Assembly: GCA_951230915.1 (NCBI GenBank) | Contig: OX579635.1 | Location: forward strand, 13,020,001-13,084,000 | Direction of reading: 5' to 3' | DNA from: Antitrichia curtipendula | Lineage: Eukaryota; Streptophyta; Bryopsida; Hypnales; Leucodontaceae | DNA: 64,000 nt | Shown: positions 9,697 through 19,815 of the stretch, in pieces | How positions within the stretch are numbered: the stretch's first letter is position 1 | How the letters are laid out: each line of letters starts with the position of its first letter | Position numbers and translations under genes: made by a program | The notes under the pieces: model-generated | What the model saw: only the letters and a program-made list of their open reading frames with translations | Databases searched by the model: none | What the model was told of the DNA's origin: nothing

Positions 9697-11994
9697 TTAG
9701 TCCATGTTCATTGGACTACTTGCACTGCCACTTGGTCCAGCCTCATTGTCATGTGTCCCGGCGCGAATTGGAAGGTCTTCATCTGTTCCCAAACGAAGTC
9801 TACGAACTGCGGATCGAGTTCTCCTCGCTGGTCCGTCTTCCTCTAAAAGAGCCTTCAATATTTGTGATTGCTTGAGGCTTTGAAGACATTGGAGAGTTCC
9901 CGGGCTATGTTGTTCCAACAAGAAGTCCATCCCATCATTTCGAAAGGTTTCTCGCCACTCTGACTCCGATAGTTGTGCAAGTTCAGCAGGGTCTGGCATG
10001 TCAATGTCTTCCCCCCTCCGCATCCCCTGGTCGTCAGTAATGCGAACTCCATCAACGTCCCACAACCATCCAAGAGGATGAGGTTCAAATTCGAAGTATT
10101 CTTGTGCCTCATTCCAATGCCCATTGAAGCATTGGAAGAAGAAATTCCGTTGTCCTTGGCTAAAGTTGTCCTTCAATGGAACCAAGTGGTGGCACACCTC
10201 CACAATTTGAGCCGGATCTTTTTCCCAACCCCATTCGGTACAAAGTTGTTGTTTGCCCAACGAATGGATGTTCAATTTCCAACTCCACACCAAGTCTGTT
10301 CCCCACTTCTGAGAATGATCAGGGGCATTTTCAGCATTGAATTCCCAATGCGGTGGCATGTAGGGAACTAATCCAAACAACTCATACAAGCGCTTATGGA
10401 AAGGAGCCTTGCATAGTGAACAACGTCGGCGGACAATCATCAAGCTAATTAGGCAGAATGGGTGGTACAAATGTTCACACGTGCCTAAGTACATTCCACC
10501 TTCCGGGCCAAATGGATTAAGGCAAATGGGACATGTAGTTCCATCGTGTACAAAGGTTGAAGGATTTGGCCACAGTAGTAATGGATTGCCTTCATGGTCC
10601 ACGGCAGAGCCAACTTCATTCTTGAAATCCCAATCATGTTTGGACCAGTCGATGGTTGTTTATCCACCAGCAATGTCAATGGTTGCCATTTCATCCATGT
10701 TGAAATGATCATCCACCAGGGCCCACGATGTCAAACCAAAAACCCTCTCTTGATTGTGTGCGCCGTAATTGTGGTCAATTTTTTTGAATTCCTCCACCAT
10801 TTGCCTAGTCCTGTCAACACTGAAGACACATGCTAGCTTCCATTGGTAATACTGCTCCATCAATGCATGCAATTGATTTTTCAATGTCAAATTCATTGCA
10901 AGCGCGTCCGTCAGTTGGATGCTTTGGTCCACTGGCCCTGCTGCACCTACATTTGCGGGTAATTCTCCAAAGGACAAAGAATCATCCTGAGTATCCATTG
11001 TTGCACCAACTTCTGTAGGTTCCAGTGGAATTTGAGAATTATTTGAAGGCCCTTGCGCTTCCCCTCGTGGATCTTGACCACGATTGGCCAATGTTGCTGC
11101 CTCAAGAGCGTGCCGAAGTACCTCCATCTCACGTTGTTGTTGATTGATAATGTTGTCCTTCTCTTGCATGTCTTCTCTCATTTTGTTAACATCATTATAC
11201 AAAGAATGCAATTCCTCATTCTTCTCATTCACTTCAATCAACAAACCCTGGATTCGGTTTGTAGCAGCTGTAACATCCACAATTCCTACCACTGGTTCGT
11301 CAATAGGTGGCACCTGTTCCTCCACAACATTTTCGTGTAAAACCTCAGCAGTTTGACGCGAAGCCCTCCTCTTTTTAGCTCGTAGTAGTTGAGTTCTATG
11401 GCTGACTACAATTGGTACACGAGATCCATCTGAGTCGTCGTCCGTAGATGAGTCTTCAGTGTCATATCTTTGTGGTGCTTGAACCTGCGTATTTGTTTTC
11501 CCTAGACCACCTTCCGGGTATCTTTTTACCCCCCTTGGAATGAATCCATTTGCTGGAGTAGGAATATTGACATTTTCTCCCATTTGCTTCAAAGTTGACC
11601 AATCCACTGTCTTGTTCAACTTCAGCTCCGCATAGACCCCTCGTGCAAGGAAAAGTTGCACTTCATTGCGTATGACGTTTGAGAGAGCATACAACACTTG
11701 GTACACCTCAATGCATCGGTTTGTAAACTCTTCGTCCAGGCAGTATTTTAAATTTGCCTTGTGGAAGCGTTTGTGACAGTTGTGTCGCTCTTCCGGGAAC
11801 AACTTGTCTATGTGGCACCACTCAATGTAATTGGCGCAGTCATCATATGTCCATGGTTCAAGCACGCCCTCCCACCCCCTGAATGCAAGCTTGTCAGGGT
11901 TTCGTAGAACATGTAGTCACTTGCGATGTTTGTTTCCGGCTCGTGGTCGGGTCCTATCTCGTTCTTCCTTGGTCATTCTTGGTGGTGTATCCAT
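9697..11994 (-). pseudogene. Coiled-coil plus RING-H2 protein, copy 1, broken by in-frame stops
   Basis: From ATG at 11994 a single frame of 766 codons runs to the stop at 9697, interrupted by TGA (11917-11919) and TAA (10660-10662) with no frameshift. The N-terminal part contains a conserved WxTxxxxxxxYIEW region, then a long heptad-rich coiled coil around 11100-11280 (codons about 240-300). The RING-H2 finger follows the TAA: CPIC, then C-x-H-x2-H-x2-C (CEHLYHPFC) and CSLC. That pattern is typical of E3 ubiquitin-ligase RING-H2 domains, so a ubiquitin-related or protein-binding role is inferred. Copy 2 (32213-34507) has nearly the same total length (765 codons) and stops elsewhere, so the ancestor was one polypeptide. 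Alternatively the two halves may be expressed separately. Confidence 0.8.
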
Positions 11995-12092
11995 TTTTGT
12001 AGAAAAAAGCGAAATCCTCCACGTGGCAATCAAGTAGACCCCGCACAACGCTCACAACCAGCTCAATGAAGAGATGGAAGGCTGAGAGTATG

Positions 12093-12311
12093 CAAGGCGG
12101 GGACAAATGAGGCGGGGACGGCCTTATATAGTTGCAGCTGGGGGACGCCAGGGCGGGGACTCCATCGAGTTGGGGCGGGGACTCCTCCAAGTGGGGGCGG
12201 GGACTCCTCCGAGTGGGGGCGGGGACTCCAGACAGTGGGGCGGGGACTCCAGAGAATGGGGCGGGGACTCCAGAGAGTGGGGCAGGGACTCCAGAGAGTG
12301 GGCGCGGACAT
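12093..12311. repeat. 21-bp GGGGCGGGGACTCC array
   Basis: About nine units have the form GGGGCGGGGACTCCAGAGAG. The same 21-bp unit appears in reverse complement at 15840-16010, so the two arrays form an inverted pair around the kinase-like gene. The left edge overlaps the promoter region of the coiled-coil/RING gene. Confidence 0.88.
12124..12130 (-). promoter_or_regulatory. TATA box of coiled-coil/RING gene copy 1
   Basis: The minus strand reads CTATATAAGG about 130 bp upstream of the ATG at 11994, embedded in the edge of the GC-rich array. Confidence 0.55.
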
Positions 12312-12789
12312 GATTTAAATATACGAAGTTAATGTGCTTAGACATATTTCCATTTCCTAAGGTAGAAGGCTCGAAAAGAGTTTTGGCATTAAGAACTGCC
12401 CCTATAAGTGGTTGTAGAATGGACATGATGCAGTTTTCAAATTGACCTCAAAAGACAAAAAGGAAGGAAGGAAAAAAACATTCTTTATCACAAGAGCCAA
12501 TCATTGTCTTTGCTATCCCCATTTTTCTTTAGAATTGCAATATGAAGGACGTAAAAATATAAATAGGGACCTAAGACACATCTCCTTTGAAAATTTATAC
12601 TTAATTCAATAATGTTTAAAAAAATATGAAACCGATTGGGCTACATTCCTCATCAATTTTTCTTGGTTTCTAGGATGAGCTTAAAAATATTCCCATGTAA
12701 AGAAATACTGTAGAAATGCGAAATCCTAAAATAAATTGGTATGCTTTTCTAAAGCTTTGGTCACTCCATCTCCCCTTTTAGACATTGAT
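12312..12789. other. AT-rich DNA, no gene seen
   Basis: No coding frame, RNA gene or clear repeat was recognised. Confidence 0.5.
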
Positions 12790-13700
12790 TTTTAAAGCAC
12801 ACTTCCATTTCAAGTGATTGCCATAATTTTTCTGGTGTTTTCATTCTCTTCCCTATTTTGTGGGCATCATTACCAAAAAAAATTATTTGAATTCAATGCC
12901 ACTTGTGTAAGGTGGAATGATTTTTTTTTCCCGCTATTAGCAAAATTGTTCCATCCCAACTCGAGGCCATTTATTTTTGAATGATCATTCCTATTAATTT
13001 CATTTTTTGCTTTTATTAGCCAAGCTCTTTCATCTAAAAGAAATTCCATTTACTTTTTGTGGTAACGCAAATCTATCCAAACTAAATGGTAAATTTTCTG
13101 GGGTGTTAGTTGAAATCACTTTGACACACTATTTTTTGTGGGTCTATGTCTCTCACAAAATTATTCCATACCAACCCCAAGCCATTTCGGATTTGTTCCA
13201 TGATTTCCTTTCCTATTTTTTTTTTCATTAATGAACAAAGGAGTTCCCATGCCAACTCTATGCCATTCCTTTTGGCTTGGATGATTATCTTTTTTTGTTC
13301 GCTTCATTCCTAAAACTCTCCCATCCCAACTCATAGTTATTTTTTTTTTTTTTGTTCAAACATTCCATTTTCTATTTTGTTTTCGTTCATTAAGTGAGAA
13401 GACTATTTTATTCGAATTCATAGTTTAGCTTTATTCGTTCAATCTTTCCTTTCCCTACTTTATTTTTTTCTAATTTACTAAAGTTCTTCCACCTCAACTC
13501 AAAGCCATTAATCTTATTTTTGGGTTCCATCATTCCCTTTCCTTTTCTTTTTTTCGTTTTATAATTTTTAATTTTTTTGAACCTTTTTTTGTGTTCATGA
13601 TTAAAATTATCCCAATGTACTTCAATGTTATTCTTTTTTTTATTGGATCATTTATTTTATTTTGGAGGGGCTTCATTAACTTCTAAAACTGTAAAACATA
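12790..13700. repeat. T-rich degenerate satellite, block 3
   Basis: Third block of the CATTCCCTTTCC / CCATCCCAACTC repeat family, + orientation, very degenerate. The following 290 bp up to the kinase-like gene are AT-rich 3' flank. Confidence 0.7.
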
Positions 13701-13992
13701 GACATAGTGAAAAGATAAAGTGTATGTATTTTTATACCAAACTATTGCATTCACTATTTTTATAAAAGTTTTATCATCAATTCATAGAACTCATAAACAT
13801 GCAATGAGAAAGAACAATGACATAGCAGGTTAATATATTTACATGAGATTTTGAATGTACAATGCATCCGACTTCATATATATTTGAGGTGTTCGGCAAT
13901 TGCGAAGTACATACACATGGTCCTCTATGAGGATGATTTACCTTCTATGCCTGAACTATATGCTAAGCTACAAAAAGTAAAAAAACTAAATA

Positions 13993-15573
13993 CTATATAC
14001 GATAACAACATTCTGGCATAGTCCAACAGTGGGGGGCCTTCTTCAGTGCGTCGAGAACATCTGGCACTGACGCCCTTTCACTCACATCCTCTTTTACGAG
14101 GCTTTCCAATTTGATCCTGAGGTTCTGATACTGCTCTGGATTCTTCGTTGTAAAGTATTTGGAGTCCCACTCTTCCTTCCAAATTTGTGCTGCTATCCAT
14201 CCGGCCGCATATGCATCAGCTGCCATGGAATACAAATGCATTTTTTGCATGGCCTCAATTGAATTTGCCGAACCTTGCTCTCCGTATATATAAAACAATT
14301 CAGGGGTTGCAAACCTTCGCATTCTCTTCTCCTTCACTAGGATGTCCTTGTTGGGAAAGCCATATCTTGACGGCTCCTTCTCTACAGCTCGACTAGAAAG
14401 TCCCCAATCACATATCCCTATATACACCGTGTGCTCTTTATAATCATCAAAATGGAGCAAAATATTGGATGGAGTGATGTCGTTGTGCATGTACTGCGCA
14501 TCGTGGCATTTCCCCACAATGACAAGCAAAGAGAGTGCCAAGTTCACTCGGTTCCATCGGTAAGTTGCAACCCATGTAAGCTCCTCTTTTGTCAACCCTG
14601 TACCTTGTTCATGCTTAATCTCATCAACATCCAATATTTCGCTTACTTTCGAATTGTATTTGGATAAGAAAGAAATTAGAGAGCCTCCATTCCACCATAA
14701 CGTGTAGCCTTCCATCGTTTTAGGGTGGAGGTACGCAATTCGAATGATGCCAGGATGTCTCACTGGACACCCGCCCGCCTCATTGATGATTCCTTGGCGC
14801 TTCTCCTTTTCATTCGTGGTTTTCAAGCTCTTCCTAGCAAAAAATATCCAACTAGGAATGCTCTGAAGTTTTGTAAGCATCACCTTCTTCACGGTCCCAT
14901 ATGAACCAACGGCACTCTGTTCCGGCATGGGGATGACTTTTACTGAACTTTCAAGCCACTTGAATGTTCCACTAACACAATGAGCTGTTATGGTGTCTTC
15001 AATTGTCGCTTTCCAAGGTGCTTGCTTTTTCTTACGTGATGAAGAAAATTGTTGAGCAAAGTTTTGAAAGATTTTCAACTTTGCAACCACCTCTTTATTT
15101 TGTGTGTCCCAATCGCTACCATCTTATTTCTTCCCCATGTGGTAACACCAATTTGACACTATATTGGTTGTGAAGGCAACCATCTGTTTATCCAGCCAGT
15201 CTTGGTGCAACCAATAATCGGAGAAATTGTTGAATTTCTCAGATGCTTCAAACTTTGACTCCAGCTCCGTTCGCAAGTCCCTCGTGAGTTTGTGGTACCC
15301 TTCTTCATTGAGCGCCACATACTCCTTGGTCAACATAGTCGTACTGCGACGAGTGTAGAACACCACAACTATTGCTCTCCCTTCAACTATGAATTCATGT
15401 GGAGGCATATGGGGATTGAGTGCTTTCTTGCGTTTCTTTTGGCTTGATGAAGAAGGGTTCGATGAACCTGAGGCCATCAAGTTGTCCGTGGATGGAATTA
15501 CCATCTCACCGACATCATCTAAATCTACAAACATAGGACGTTTCTCCGCCGATGCACTCCCTTCCCCCGCCAT
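13993..15573 (-). pseudogene. Protein-kinase-like gene, copy 1, one in-frame stop
   Basis: ATG at 15573 starts an N-terminal region of 149 codons ending at TAA (15124-15126). The same frame continues without shift into a 376-codon kinase-like part. In the ORF that begins at 15090, visible motifs are the glycine loop AVGSYGTV (about 60-67), the VAIK-type lysine in FARKSL (about 87), an alpha-C glutamate in INEAGG, the catalytic loop MHNDITPSNILL (HRD replaced by HND, with Asp and Asn kept), CDWG replacing DFG, and ATPE in the activation segment. This is the eukaryotic protein kinase fold; the substrate is unknown. Both copies begin with Met-Ala-Gly, which supports this start. The TAA may be a nonsense mutation, or the two parts may be separate proteins. 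Confidence 0.82.
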
Positions 15574-15757
15574 AACGAAAAGAAATTGTTCAATGGGCCT
15601 CTGCAAGCACAAAAGCCCCGAAAATTTGAAAAAAACCGGGTCACATATGAGGGCCAAGCCCACCACCCACCAAACTCACTCACATAGGCCGTGGGGACGA
15701 ACTAGTGTGTGAGGCGTAGGGCGCGGACTTGGCAAAGAAATGAGGGCGGGGACTCGC

Positions 15758-15766
15758 TTTATATAG
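15758..15766 (-). promoter_or_regulatory. TATA box of kinase-like gene copy 1
   Basis: The minus strand reads CTATATAAA about 190 bp upstream of the ATG at 15573. The flanking GGGCGGGGACTC resembles that around the TATA box at 12124. Confidence 0.55.
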
Positions 15767-15774
15767 TTCCCCCG

Positions 15775-16018
15775 CTCCTCAAGTACCCGCCCCGACACGT
15801 GCCGTCCACGCCCCGACCTCCTCACGTTCCCGCCCCAGTCGCTGGAGTTCCCGCCCCACTCTTTGGAGTCCCCGCCCCACTCTCTGGAGTCCCCGCCCCC
15901 TCTCACTGGAGTCCCCGCCCTCCACTCACTGGAGTCCCCGCCCCCACTCACTGGAGTCCCCGCCTCCACTGTCTGGAGTCCCCGCCCCGACTGGATGGAG
16001 TCCCCGCCCTGCATGTTC
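15775..16018. repeat. Inverted-orientation GGAGTCCCCGCCCC array
   Basis: Units of about 21 bp (GGAGTCCCCGCCCCACTCTCT) are the exact reverse complement of the unit at 12093-12311. The pair suggests inverted subterminal arrays bounding an element of about 3.9 kb (12.09-16.03 kb) that carries the kinase-like gene. Confidence 0.85.
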
Positions 16019-16023
16019 CTAAA

Positions 16024-16186
16024 TCCACGTGGCGTCCCCGTGGCGTCCACGTGGCGTCCTCGTGGCGTCCACGTGGCCTACTTTTTTGGTTTCATAAAGT
16101 CAACTTTGTGTTGACTGTATCGGGCGGGTGAGACCTCTAACGGACGTCCCGGACGGACGGACGGGCGAACCGGACGTCCGTACAGT
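16024..16186. repeat. CACGTGGCGTCC minisatellite and GACGG tract
   Basis: CGTGGCGTCC repeats with CACGTG palindromes lie at 16024-16078. A short stretch rich in GGACGG/CCGGACGTCC follows at about 16140-16186. It marks the junction with the CACTA remnant. Confidence 0.7.
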
Positions 16187-16331
16187 ATGACAACCATAGA
16201 ATATACAGGTAATACGTTAGCATAGACTTTGTAAATTCTACCTTCAGTGTCAAGACTCAGAAGTACGTTGCTGTGAAATCAGAATCCATCCAACTCATAA
16301 CTGACTTATGTATCTGTTGATTTCATCCCAG

Positions 16332-17754
16332 ATTCTTCCGGTGGCAGTTCGGAACATTCTGGACGAAGAAGTGCGTTTGGCAATTATAAAATGAGTAGAG
16401 TCTTCTAGAGATTATGTGAGAAGGACATAAGGAAGGCCGACAAGGCCGACCTCATGCAGGACGTCATCATGGCAACATGCTTAATTGAGAAAGAGTTCCC
16501 CACGACGTTTTTGAATATCATGACACATCTGCCGGTGCACCTTGTAGAACAATTGTTTGTTTGTAGTCCTGTGCATTGTAGGTGGATGTATCCCATAGAG
16601 CGGTATATGAAGACTTTAAAGGACTATGTCCGGACATATGCACGTCCGGAAGGAAGCATAGCAGAGGGATACATAAATGAAGAGACATTGGGCTTCTGCA
16701 CAGAGTACATGAGAGAGTATGAAGGGACAGCAGAACGCGTCTGGGATCCAGACAAAGACCCAGTTATGAATGACGAGGTGATACGGTGTAGGGCACCTCA
16801 GCAACGTCGAATGTTGGACGAAGTGCGTTCACATGCTCATGCATTTGTCATCGACAGTGCCCCATGTTTAGAAGCTTGGCGGCAGTAAGTCATCCGATGA
16901 CCTGAATAATGCCTTCGAAGACATGAAGTGTATGTCTGTGCATGTACATCTGTTGCAAAGTACATGCCCTTGCTGCTTTGACATACATGAGGAAGATAGA
17001 GCTCCTAGACCCTAGCACGCACGTGAGCCATAGTCTGCTGCAGAAGTTCTACATTTTTTTGGTGAAAAGCCCACCTTTTTTCTCCTTGTGGTGCAGGGAG
17101 TACATTGCAGCAAAGAGCCAAAGGTGGGAGGCACGCGAAGCTTTTCGTCAACAGTCAAGGCGCTCTCATCCACGTCAACCCGTTAGATACCCTCCCGAAT
17201 TGAGCGACATAGCCCCTTTTGCAGAGTGGTTGACTATCGTCGTCAAGGAAGCGGAACGTACCAGACGTGTAGTGGAAGATGACGTCATGCAATACTCCCA
17301 GCCTCCCAAACGTCATGCAACATGTCATCGTCAAATGTATAGTCATGGTATGCACTTCCGCGTCCGCAGCTCTGAACAGGGGCTTGTCACACGCGACTCA
17401 AGTGTGGTATCAAGCTTCACCCGTCAACTTTGTTGGGGTCTTCACAACGGGAGGCCAGTGGAAGCCAAGCAAGACTATGTAGGGTACATAGAGGAAATAT
17501 TGGTTTTGGACTATCAAAACCATTGCGTTACAGTGCTTTTGTGTGATTGGGTGAGTGGGACACGTGGTGCTTGATTTCCAAGCATTGAACGCGATAGATA
17601 TGGCTTCAGCTTGGCAAACTTCAATCACTTAGACAAGAAGGTACACGCCGATTCATTTGCCTTTCCCCTGCACTACCAACAAGTTTTCTTCTCCGATGAT
17701 CCACATCAACGTGGATGGAAGGTGGTATGCCGAACAGATATCCGTGGGAAATGA
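16332..17754 (+). pseudogene. CACTA (tnp2) transposase 3' fragment: DUF4218 and DUF4216-like regions
   Basis: An exon starting after CAG at 16331 encodes LPVAVRNIL, shifts frame near 16390, then reads MSRVF, TAG (16406-16408) and RLCEKDI. It continues with FLNIMTHLPVHLVEQLF and RWMYPIERYMKTLKDYV, the DUF4218 signature of En/Spm-type transposases. A donor GTAAGT follows at 16885. The next exon from 17097 encodes EYIAAKSQRWEAREAF and a DUF4216-like domain, with TGA at 17572-17574 and a final TGA at 17752-17754. The catalytic tnp2 core is absent, so this is a 5'-truncated, dead copy. It is related to but distinct from the copy at 49816-53557. Confidence 0.85.
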
Positions 17755-18549
17755 AGAGTGGTAGGTGCTGCACAGAACACACCAGACATAGTTCAGTTGC
17801 ATAACGACAACAACTACGCAAGCCTGCATCAACAAGTGTAAGAGATGGACCCTCGTTGGCATCCCGTAGAGAACGATACGGACTACAGAGCCGTGCTAGG
17901 CAACATAGCTGGTTCAGACGATGAATTCTAGCATGCGCATGCCTGCTAGAAGTGGCCACGGACATCCTTGCGGCCAGTAGGATGTTAGTAACGGGGTTCT
18001 TCATTGTCAATGTCAATGTCTGATGCTCGAAGCAACATTGTCTTGTAAGTTGAGGACAACGACACTCGTGACTAATGATGTCCACGCACATGCTTCTCAT
18101 GTCATAGATGTGAATAAGGTTTCTTGCATGAAGTATACATTGCCATGTTAGGTGACTATGCATACATAGAGGGTCCATGCCGCTTTTGCATGTCTCTTAA
18201 CCACATGATGATATGAAGCACTGGAAGGCATTCCGTACGTTGTGAGGAATTCATGACACCTATAGAGTGTATGAAGTAGCGAATTATTTATTTGAACACA
18301 AACTTCAAAGATGTGACAACATAGAGGTTTATAGGGAAGGAAATCACACTTAGTTCAAGAAGATTGCTATCAAATGTGATAACACCCTTGAACTTGCATT
18401 CGTCAGGTGCAACATCCACAGAAATATATCCAAAAATATTAACTTTGTCTGACAGACATAGAAATGTCAAAATGAACAGACAAACCTCATAGTAGACACT
18501 GGATGTCAATTTACAAACATCAGGTGTTCTGTCCAAGGCATCAGAGAAA
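17755..18549. other. Flank of CACTA remnant, no gene seen
   Basis: Probably the decayed 3' part of the CACTA element. Open frames on the minus strand (for example 17621-18178) oppose the transposase and show no family resemblance. Confidence 0.45.
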
Positions 18550-19115
18550 ACACTGTTTTCTTCTATAAGCGAAAGTGTTATAGAGAAAAAAATAATGTGA
18601 AAAAGAAGTACCCTAAACCCTAAACGGAAATGTCTTTCAAAAACAAATGTTGTGCAAAAAAGAAAGGTTGTTTTCACCTAAAACCTTTGGGATCTGTATT
18701 CCCAAAAAATTGTGATGAAGAAATACCCTTGAAGAGGTAAACCTGTGTGTAATAATAATAAAAAAAAAGATGAAACAGAAGTACCCTTTTAACACAGACC
18801 AAAGTTCCTTCATGAAAAAAATAGGGTGAGAAAAAAAAATGTGATAAAATAACCCCTTGAAGATGTAAACCAATGAATGTTAATAAATAAAAGTAAAAAA
18901 AGAAATTCATGTATCACCTAAATCAAAGTGTTTTCAAAAAAAAATTGGAGTGTGAAAACGAAAAATCTGAAATTCACCTAACCCATTGGAATCTTAAAAA
19001 GAAAAATTTGCCAAAGAATTACGTTGAAGATGTAAACCAAATTAAGGGTTCTAGCAGGAAGAGAAAGTGCAAGCAAAATTCACGAATGACGTAAACCACA
19101 GCTTTGCATTTTTTA
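18550..19115. repeat. A-rich degenerate repeat
   Basis: About five diverged units share GTACCC/CTAACCC, then TTGAAGAGGTAAACC or TTGAAGATGTAAACC, then A-runs. One unit has CCCTAAACCCTAAAC. No gene was recognised. Confidence 0.55.
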
Positions 19116-19162
19116 TTCTTCCAGTGTCAAAAAGAAACCTAATTTTCACCTAACCCATTCCA

Positions 19163-19505
19163 GGGTTGTCTATCCGGACGTGACGTGAGCTTTTCACGTC
19201 CGGATGTCATGACGCGTCCGTCCTGACGCGTCACAGCCCGTCGCCAATACTGACGGGACCATCCGGAGCGCGGATGAAGTCTGTCCATTCTGCGACGGCG
19301 TCGGTCCGTCTCCTGGACGGTAACTCCGTCGCCAAATGGACATCTGTCTCTTGGACGGAGAGCCCGTCTCTGGACGGAATTCTCGTCTCTAGGACGGTAA
19401 TTCGTCCCTTGGACGGCCTCTCCGTCCTCTGGACGGGAAACCGTCCCGTCCCTTGGACCGGAATATCACAGGACGGGACAGTCGCCGCTTGGACGGTTTC
19501 GTTGG
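19163..19505. repeat. GACGG/CCGTC array with hAT-like CAGGGTTG end
   Basis: The block opens with CAGGGTTGTC, which resembles hAT terminal inverted repeats (often starting CAGGG). It continues with dense GGACGG and CCGTC motifs at irregular 15-25 bp spacing. It lies about 300-650 bp upstream of the second hAT transposase. Confidence 0.7.
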
Positions 19506-19583
19506 CAAGGCTGCGGGTTTAGGGTCCACCCCATCAGCCGTCACTCCGTCTAGCTGGGTTTAGGGTTTTAGGGAGGGCTTCAA

Positions 19584-19594
19584 GGTATATATTA
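19584..19594 (+). promoter_or_regulatory. TATA box of hAT transposase copy 2
   Basis: GGTATATATTA lies about 225 bp upstream of the ATG at 19816, after the GACGG array and a TTTAGGGTTTTAGGG stretch. Confidence 0.5.
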
Positions 19595-19815
19595 AGGACT
19601 TCTGCCTATTCAAGTTTACTTTCCCTTGCTAATTTTGCCTTTCCTGACTTGGTTGGAGTATAACCATTGCGGTAGAGCAAAGTCCAAGAAGAGTGTGTTG
19701 TGGTGGCACTTGTTGTGAGAGCAACAAGACAGTGTTGTTTCCACATCACATTTCAAACAGAATACTAATCTTTTTTTATGGTGTAAGGGCAGGTAGAGGA
19801 GGACAAATAAAAGCA

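Noticed and set aside
17621..18178. Minus-strand 185-codon frame with many His and Arg
   Set aside because: Opposes decayed CACTA sequence, shows no family motif and no promoter.
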